Positions 7,408-11,637 of a DNA stretch of 11,637 nt are shown here, piece by piece (within the stretch, counting starts at the first letter, position 1; each line of letters starts with the position of its first letter). The notes under the pieces were generated by a model. That model saw only the letters and a list, made by a program, of their open reading frames with translations, had not been told where the DNA came from and made no database searches. The stretch is from Rubrobacter sp. Its GTDB lineage: Bacteria > Actinomycetota > Rubrobacteria > Rubrobacterales > Rubrobacteraceae. The DNA lies in assembly GCA_016781635.1 (NCBI GenBank), contig JADDPY010000211.1:1-11637 (forward strand), in the 5' to 3' direction. Made by a program: the position numbers and the translations under genes.

Positions 7408-8886
7408 ATGGCTGATCGCTATAACCCGCAGGTAATAGACCACCTCGTCCGGCCCCGGAACGTCGGCGAGCTCGAAAACGCGAGCGGTACCGGCGAATCC
7501 GGCGACGCCTCCTGCGGCGACGTCGCAAGGTTCACCGTTCGTATACAGGACAATCGCCTGGAAGAGGTTCGCTACAAGGTCTACGGCTGCGCCGCGTGCA
7601 TCGCGGCGGGCTCGGCCCTCTCGGAACTTGCCGGGGGCGGGAGCCTGCTGGACGCCGCGCGCGTCTCCAAGAGCGACCTGGAAGAGGCCCTCGGCGGGCC
7701 GCTGCCGTCCGGCAAGGAGCACGCCCTCACGCTCGTCCTCGACGCGCTGCACAAGGCGATCGAGGACCACTGGAACAAGCAGGCGGGCGAGATGCTCGTT
7801 GAGGGGTACGGCGGCCTGCGGATGGGGGCGAGCGGTGAGAAGACCGTCGTCGTGGCGACTAGCGGCGGGGTCGACTCGGCGGTGACGGCACTTCTGATGA
7901 AGGAGGCCGGATACGACGTCGCGTGCGTCACCTTCCGCCTCCACGACGGCGAGCGGGGTAGCCGCTCGTGCTGCTCGCCCGACACCGTTCTGTTCGCGAG
8001 GGACACCGCCCACCGGATGGGATTGCCGCATTTCACCCTGAACCTCAAGGAGCTCTTCGACCGGCGCGTGATGAAGGACTTCGTCGGCTCGTACGCCGAG
8101 GGAAATACCCCCAACCCTTGCGTCTCCTGCAACGCCCACGTCAAGTTCCACGCCGCCTCATTTCTCGCCGACAAGCTCGGCTTCGAGCACGTCGCTACGG
8201 GGCATTACGCTCGCGTCGTGGAGGGGCCCGACGGGGCCGGGGCCACGATGGCGCGGCCCGTCGACGAGACCAAGGATCAAACCTACGTCTTGTGGCCCGT
8301 CCCGAAGGAGCTTCTTGCCCGCACGGTCTTCCCGCTCGGCGACTACCGCAAGGAGGAGGTCCGCCGGATCGCCGAGGACAGGGGGCTCGCCGTCGCCTAT
8401 ACCCCCGAGAGTCAGGACATCTGCTTTATCCCGGACGGCAACTACCGGGGCTTCGTTCGCAAAAAGGTAGCGGCGGAGCCGGGTGAAATTGTGGACCGCG
8501 GGGGCCGCGCCGTCGGTAGGCACAAGGGCGTCGTCGACTTCACCGTCGGCCAGCGCCGTGGTATCGGCATCGCCGCCCCGACCCCGCTCTACGTCACCGA
8601 GGTGCGCCCGAAGACGGGGCAGATCGTGGTCGGCAAGAAGGCCGACCTCGAAACGCGAGAGGTTCGCGTGGGCGGGTTGAACTGGTTTCTCTCGCCCGAG
8701 ACCGCCGGGTCCGTCCAGATCCGCTACAACGGAAGCCCCGTGGCGTGCGAGATCGAGCACGTGGACGGCGGCGAGGTCGTCGCCCGCCTCACCGCGCCGG
8801 TCTTCGGGGTAGCCCCCGGCCAGTCCGCGGTCTTTTACGATGGTGAGAAGGTAGTGGGGGGCGGCGTGGTGCGGCGGAACACCTAG
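7408..8886 (+). CDS. mnmA: Fusion of NifU/IscU-like Fe-S scaffold with tRNA-specific 2-thiouridylase MnmA
   Basis: One uninterrupted 492-residue frame holds two enzymes. Residues 1-125 are a NifU/IscU scaffold: YNPQVIDHLVRPRNVGEL (5-22), Cys36-Gly-Asp38, YGCAACIAAGSALSELAGG (59-77) with Cys61 and Cys64, and SGKEHALTL (101-109). His105 is kept, but Ala106 replaces the third ligand Cys of IscU. After a linker (about 126-142), residues 143-492 are MnmA, which activates U34 of Glu, Gln and Lys tRNAs with ATP and inserts sulfur. Visible are the PP-loop SGGVDS (152-157), TPNPCVSCNAHVKF (234-247) with catalytic Cys241, ATGHYARV (263-270) and ESQDICFIPDGNYRGFV (334-350) with second catalytic Cys339. 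Cys238 adds a C-x-x-C to this pair. MnmA alone is usually about 360 residues, so the N-terminal domain is an addition, not a misread start. The gene lies 17 nt behind iscS, and GAAGG (7393-7397) may serve as a weak ribosome binding site. Confidence 0.95.
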   Translation: MADRYNPQVIDHLVRPRNVGELENASGTGESGDASCGDVARFTVRIQDNRLEEVRYKVYGCAACIAAGSALSELAGGGSLLDAARVSKSDLEEALGGPLPSGKEHALTLVLDALHKAIEDHWNKQAGEMLVEGYGGLRMGASGEKTVVVATSGGVDSAVTALLMKEAGYDVACVTFRLHDGERGSRSCCSPDTVLFARDTAHRMGLPHFTLNLKELFDRRVMKDFVGSYAEGNTPNPCVSCNAHVKFHAASFLADKLGFEHVATGHYARVVEGPDGAGATMARPVDETKDQTYVLWPVPKELLARTVFPLGDYRKEEVRRIAEDRGLAVAYTPESQDICFIPDGNYRGFVRKKVAAEPGEIVDRGGRAVGRHKGVVDFTVGQRRGIGIAAPTPLYVTEVRPKTGQIVVGKKADLETREVRVGGLNWFLSPETAGSVQIRYNGSPVACEIEHVDGGEVVARLTAPVFGVAPGQSAVFYDGEKVVGGGVVRRNT

Positions 8887-8936
8887 AGACGACGTCGGGC
8901 GCGGCGGTCTTCGGGTGTGGCGGAGAGAGCGGTGAG

Positions 8937-8942
8937 TATAAT
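8937..8942 (+). promoter_or_regulatory. Consensus -10 box of the DUF948-sigma factor operon
   Basis: A perfect TATAAT lies 43 nt before the GTG start at 8986, in the 99-nt gap after mnmA. No good -35 was found 16-18 nt upstream, so the promoter may depend on an activator or another sigma factor. Confidence 0.5.
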
Positions 8943-8969
8943 GGCATTTGCCCAGGAGAGAGACGTATC

Positions 8970-8976
8970 GGAGGTG
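8970..8976 (+). promoter_or_regulatory. Shine-Dalgarno fixing a GTG start
   Basis: GGAGGTG lies about 10 nt before the GTG at 8986. No in-frame ATG occurs near the start of the gene, so this site decides the start. Confidence 0.65.
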
Positions 8977-8985
8977 CACTAAGAC

Positions 8986-9408
8986 GTGGACGCGTTTGTA
9001 GACCTTATGAAGGGGCTGCTCTTCGGGGGGCTCGCCATCGCCTTCTTCGTCCTCGCCTGGATGTTCCTCCGGCTCGCCCGGATCTTCTCGGCGACCGAGA
9101 AGACGATCAAGGAGGTCTCCGAGCAGGTGGTCCCGCTGCTTGGTAAGACCCACACTACCGTCGACAACATAAACAGTCAGCTCTACCAGCTCGATAGCGC
9201 CGTCGGGGACGTCGCCGACATAACAGGGGAACTCGACCAGACCACAACCGTCATCACGAGGGGCGTGCGCGGCGGCGTGATCAACCTCTCCTCAGCGACC
9301 GCCGGCCTCTCGAAGGGTATAAGCGCCTTCTTCGGTGGGCCCGGCAAAGAACCTTCTGCAAACAACGCGACGGTGTCCGAGGACGGGCGCCCCACGAGGG
9401 AAGGCTAG
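8986..9408 (+). CDS. DUF948-family single-pass membrane protein
   Basis: A 140-residue protein with one N-terminal membrane helix (GLLFGGLAIAFFVLAWMFLR, about 10-29). A long helical or coiled-coil part follows (about 33-95, ATEKTIKEVSEQVVPLL and later heptad-like segments), then a polar, disordered tail. This is the layout of the DUF948 family, which includes the Bacillus general-stress protein YtxG; its biochemical role is unknown. In streptomycetes a DUF948 gene and a second small gene also lie just before alaS, and the same order appears here with two genes in between. The GTG start is chosen because of the GGAGGTG upstream. The next gene starts 3 nt after the stop, so they are translated together. 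Confidence 0.8.
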   Translation: MDAFVDLMKGLLFGGLAIAFFVLAWMFLRLARIFSATEKTIKEVSEQVVPLLGKTHTTVDNINSQLYQLDSAVGDVADITGELDQTTTVITRGVRGGVINLSSATAGLSKGISAFFGGPGKEPSANNATVSEDGRPTREG

Positions 9409-9411
9409 AAC

Positions 9412-9780
9412 TTGCCGGGTTGGGGAAAGCTCGTTGCCGGTGCCGTCATCGGGGCGGTTGGAGCTATGTACGCGACAAACGAGGAGCTCCGCAAGGGCCT
9501 GCCCGGGGCGATCCGGGACCTGCCCGAGGCTGCCCGGCGCCGCTTCGAGACCGCGACCGCGGCGGCGCGCGAGGCTTCGGCACTGCGGCGGGCGGAGATC
9601 ATGAGGGAGCTTGAGGCCCACGGGGCCGACCACTCCGGCCGCCGCTCGCTGGGGGCGCCCCCTGACGCGGCCCGCGGGCTGCCCGCCGTCGAAGAAAGAT
9701 CGTCCGAAGACCCGTCGCCGTCCCAGGTAGTGCGACGCAATACCGAGCGCACGGGGTCCGCTGCGCCGGTCGATGAATAA
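9412..9780 (+). CDS. Small membrane-anchored protein, YtxH/DUF6167-like by position
   Basis: A 122-residue protein starting at TTG, 3 nt after the DUF948 gene. A purine-rich GGGAAGG lies about 7 nt before it. The N-terminus has a short hydrophobic, Gly/Ala-rich segment (GKLVAGAVIGAVGAMYA, 5-21), enough for a membrane anchor. An Arg/Ala/Glu-rich amphipathic helix follows (about 32-70), then a disordered tail rich in Pro, Ser and charged residues. That layout resembles YtxH-type proteins and the small protein that follows DUF948 in streptomycetes, but similarity is by architecture and location only. No catalytic motif is visible. The high GC content and the 3-nt spacing support it being a real gene of the operon. 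Confidence 0.65.
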   Translation: MPGWGKLVAGAVIGAVGAMYATNEELRKGLPGAIRDLPEAARRRFETATAAAREASALRRAEIMRELEAHGADHSGRRSLGAPPDAARGLPAVEERSSEDPSPSQVVRRNTERTGSAAPVDE

Positions 9781-9789
9781 GAACCGATG

Positions 9790-9797
9790 AGGAGGAG
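9790..9797 (+). promoter_or_regulatory. Shine-Dalgarno fixing a TTG start
   Basis: AGGAGGAG lies just before the TTG at 9801. It supports this start over any internal codon of the 93-residue gene. Confidence 0.65.
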
Positions 9798-9800
9798 AGC

Positions 9801-10082
9801 TTGAGCGACGCTACCGACTATACGTATCTGACGTTACCGCCTGGAGAACCCGTGCGTTCCTGCATAGGTCTCGTGGTCGCCGGGATGGCGGCTCGCGGCA
9901 AGATCGGGGTCGGTGGTTTGGAGGAGGCCGTGGAGCTTCTCGAGGACCGCCACTCCGACGAGTCCCTGACTCGCTACCGTTTCTCGCTCGTGGAGGACCG
10001 TCTGCTCGCGCAGGTCGAGGAGCAGCGCAATGCCACGGACGATGGTGCCGGCTGGCGGACCGTGGTAGAGCTGGTTTCGTGA
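9801..10082 (+). CDS. Unknown 93-residue protein coupled to the sigma factor
   Basis: A small soluble protein with a TTG start and a strong ribosome binding site. Its last codons overlap the sigma-factor start by 4 nt (GTGA), so the two are translationally coupled. This is where rsbW, the anti-sigma kinase, usually sits in SigB/SigF operons. I cannot assign it to a family. A predicted order of strand (8-12), helix (17-33), helix (38-50), strand (58-65), strand (67-74) and strand (85-92) resembles the N-terminal half of a GHKL ATPase such as RsbW/SpoIIAB. The N-box Asn and His and the glycine-rich ATP-lid motifs are absent, so it cannot be an ordinary kinase. A degenerate anti-sigma factor or a regulator of the sigma factor is the best guess from position; an unrelated function is possible. 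Confidence 0.7.
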   Translation: MSDATDYTYLTLPPGEPVRSCIGLVVAGMAARGKIGVGGLEEAVELLEDRHSDESLTRYRFSLVEDRLLAQVEEQRNATDDGAGWRTVVELVS

Positions 10083-10912
10083 CGACCGGGAGGCGCTACA
10101 GGCGTCCGGACAAGGCCCGCACCCGCAGGCTCCTCACCCGCTACCACAAGCATGGGGATCAACGGGCGCGCGAGCTCGCTATTCAGGAGCAACTCCCGCT
10201 CGTGGAGTTTCTCGCCCGTAAGTTCGCCGGGCGCGGCGAGCCCGTCGAGGACCTCGTGCAGGTCGCCTCGGTCGGCCTCATCAAGGCGGTGGACCGCTTC
10301 GACGTCGATAGAAACATCGAGTTCTCAACCTACGCCACCCCGAACATCCTTGGGGAGATCAAGCGTTACTTCCGCGACAAGGGTTGGGCGATGCGCGTCC
10401 CCCGTGGCCTCCAGGAGCTCAGGCAGTCGGCGAAAGAGGCGATCCGCGACGGCACCGTAAAAACGGGCCGCTCCCCGACGATCCTCGAGCTCGCCGAAAG
10501 GCTCGACTCCGACGTCGAGAGCGTCGCCGAAGCCCTCACGCTCGGGCGTGCCTACAACACGGCCAGCCTCGACGCACCGGTGAGCCAGGACGACTCCGAC
10601 GGCGACACCATCATGGACCTTCAGGCCGATGAAAACTCCCCCATAGAAGGGTTGGAGGATAAGATCCTCCTGCAAAAAGCCATTGAAACTTTAAAAGGTC
10701 AGCAGCAGCGCATCCTCAAACTCCGCTTCAACGAAGGCAAGACCCAGACCGAGATCGCCGAGACCATAGGCGTAAGCCAGATGCACGTCTCTCGGCTCCT
10801 GCGTCGTGCCCTCGACGACCTGCGCCGCCAGCTCGACGATATCAGTGGGGAAGAGGACGACGGGCAGACGGGCGGGCAGTCCGAAAGCGCGCGGGCAGGG
10901 ACCGGAATTTAG
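10079..10912 (+). CDS. SigB/SigF-type alternative RNA polymerase sigma factor
   Basis: A 277-residue group 3 sigma factor that directs RNA polymerase to stress-type promoters. Region 2 is clear: EPVEDLVQVASVGLIKAV (54-71), FDVDRNIEFSTYATPNILGE (74-93) and RYFRDKGWAMRVPRGLQEL (96-114), which is the signature of the SigB/SigF/SigG group. Region 3 covers about 115-190. Region 4 has a helix-turn-helix, QTEIAETIGVSQMHVSRLLR (223-242). The tail after about 252 is acidic and Gly/Ser-rich, probably disordered. The GTG start overlaps the stop of the 93-residue gene by 4 nt. No GTTT-GGGTA type (SigB-like) promoter was found upstream, so autoregulation is not evident. No rsbV or rsbW gene is visible within the window. 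Symbol not assigned because SigB and SigF cannot be told apart here. Confidence 0.93.
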   Translation: MTTGRRYRRPDKARTRRLLTRYHKHGDQRARELAIQEQLPLVEFLARKFAGRGEPVEDLVQVASVGLIKAVDRFDVDRNIEFSTYATPNILGEIKRYFRDKGWAMRVPRGLQELRQSAKEAIRDGTVKTGRSPTILELAERLDSDVESVAEALTLGRAYNTASLDAPVSQDDSDGDTIMDLQADENSPIEGLEDKILLQKAIETLKGQQQRILKLRFNEGKTQTEIAETIGVSQMHVSRLLRRALDDLRRQLDDISGEEDDGQTGGQSESARAGTGI

Positions 10913-10943
10913 GGTCCCGTACCCGGCCGAGACGACGGGATCC
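10912..10943 (+). terminator. Hairpin after the sigma-factor gene, possible T-less terminator
   Basis: Arms 10912-10920 and 10935-10943 pair over 9 bp (one G-U) around a 14-nt loop, starting at the last base of the stop codon. No T tract follows. It could end the operon or attenuate read-through into alaS; weakly supported. Confidence 0.3.
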
Positions 10944-10971
10944 GGACCGAGATAACGCCTCCTCGATAACG

Positions 10972-10977
10972 TAGAAT
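10972..10977 (+). promoter_or_regulatory. -10 box of alaS, probably giving leaderless mRNA
   Basis: TAGAAT is followed by 7 nt and then the ATG of alaS, the same geometry as before iscS. No Shine-Dalgarno is present and no good -35 was found. No T-box leader is visible in the 72-nt gap. Confidence 0.5.
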
Positions 10978-10984
10978 CAGCCTC

Positions 10985-11637
<653 letters not shown>

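Noticed and set aside
8941..8982. 13-codon frame starting at the ATG within TATAATG
   Set aside because: Its start codon overlaps the -10 box, so it would precede the expected transcript start.
8158..9153. Long minus-strand frame opposite mnmA and the DUF948 gene
   Set aside because: Antisense shadow of coding sequence; low-complexity composition and no domain seen.

Overview
The window is GC-rich bacterial chromosome, about two-thirds G+C by eye, tightly packed with housekeeping genes. An actinobacterium of the Rubrobacter type fits best. The pointers are the base composition, a NifU-MnmA fusion, a DUF948 gene placed before alaS, a SigB/SigF-type sigma factor, frequent GTG/TTG starts and probable leaderless ATG starts. 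The genus is an inference; no database search was possible.

Layout. Positions 1-1782 (+): the 3' part of hisS (histidyl-tRNA synthetase), then a CobB-type sirtuin. Positions 1871-2266 (-): a small cupin. Positions 2426-3033 (+): a promoter, a 127-residue protein of unknown function and a strong intrinsic terminator. Positions 3050-4973 (-): aspS, with a TTG start and its own promoter. Positions 5171-6151 (+): a lipoprotein with a thioredoxin-like middle and a lamin-tail-like C-terminus. Positions 6205-8886 (+): iscS followed by a single gene fusing a NifU/IscU scaffold to the tRNA thiolase MnmA. Positions 8937-10912 (+): a four-gene operon of a DUF948 protein, a short membrane-anchored protein, a 93-residue protein and a SigB/SigF-like sigma factor. 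Positions 10972-11637 (+): the 5' part of alaS. No non-coding stretch exceeds 300 bases; the longest (2267-2530 and 4910-5170) are divergent promoter regions.

How the genes relate. Three tRNA synthetases and the tRNA-U34 thiolation pair make this a translation-centred region. IscS would supply sulfur, and the fused scaffold-thiolase would use it to make 2-thiouridine at tRNA position 34. The thiolase half carries a C-x-x-C plus a distal Cys (Cys238, Cys241, Cys339), a set that could hold an Fe-S cluster. The scaffold half lacks the usual third cysteine ligand. This module is the most interesting system here. The second point of interest is the 93-residue gene overlapping the sigma-factor start by 4 nt, where an anti-sigma kinase (RsbW) would normally lie; its protein lacks the kinase motifs.
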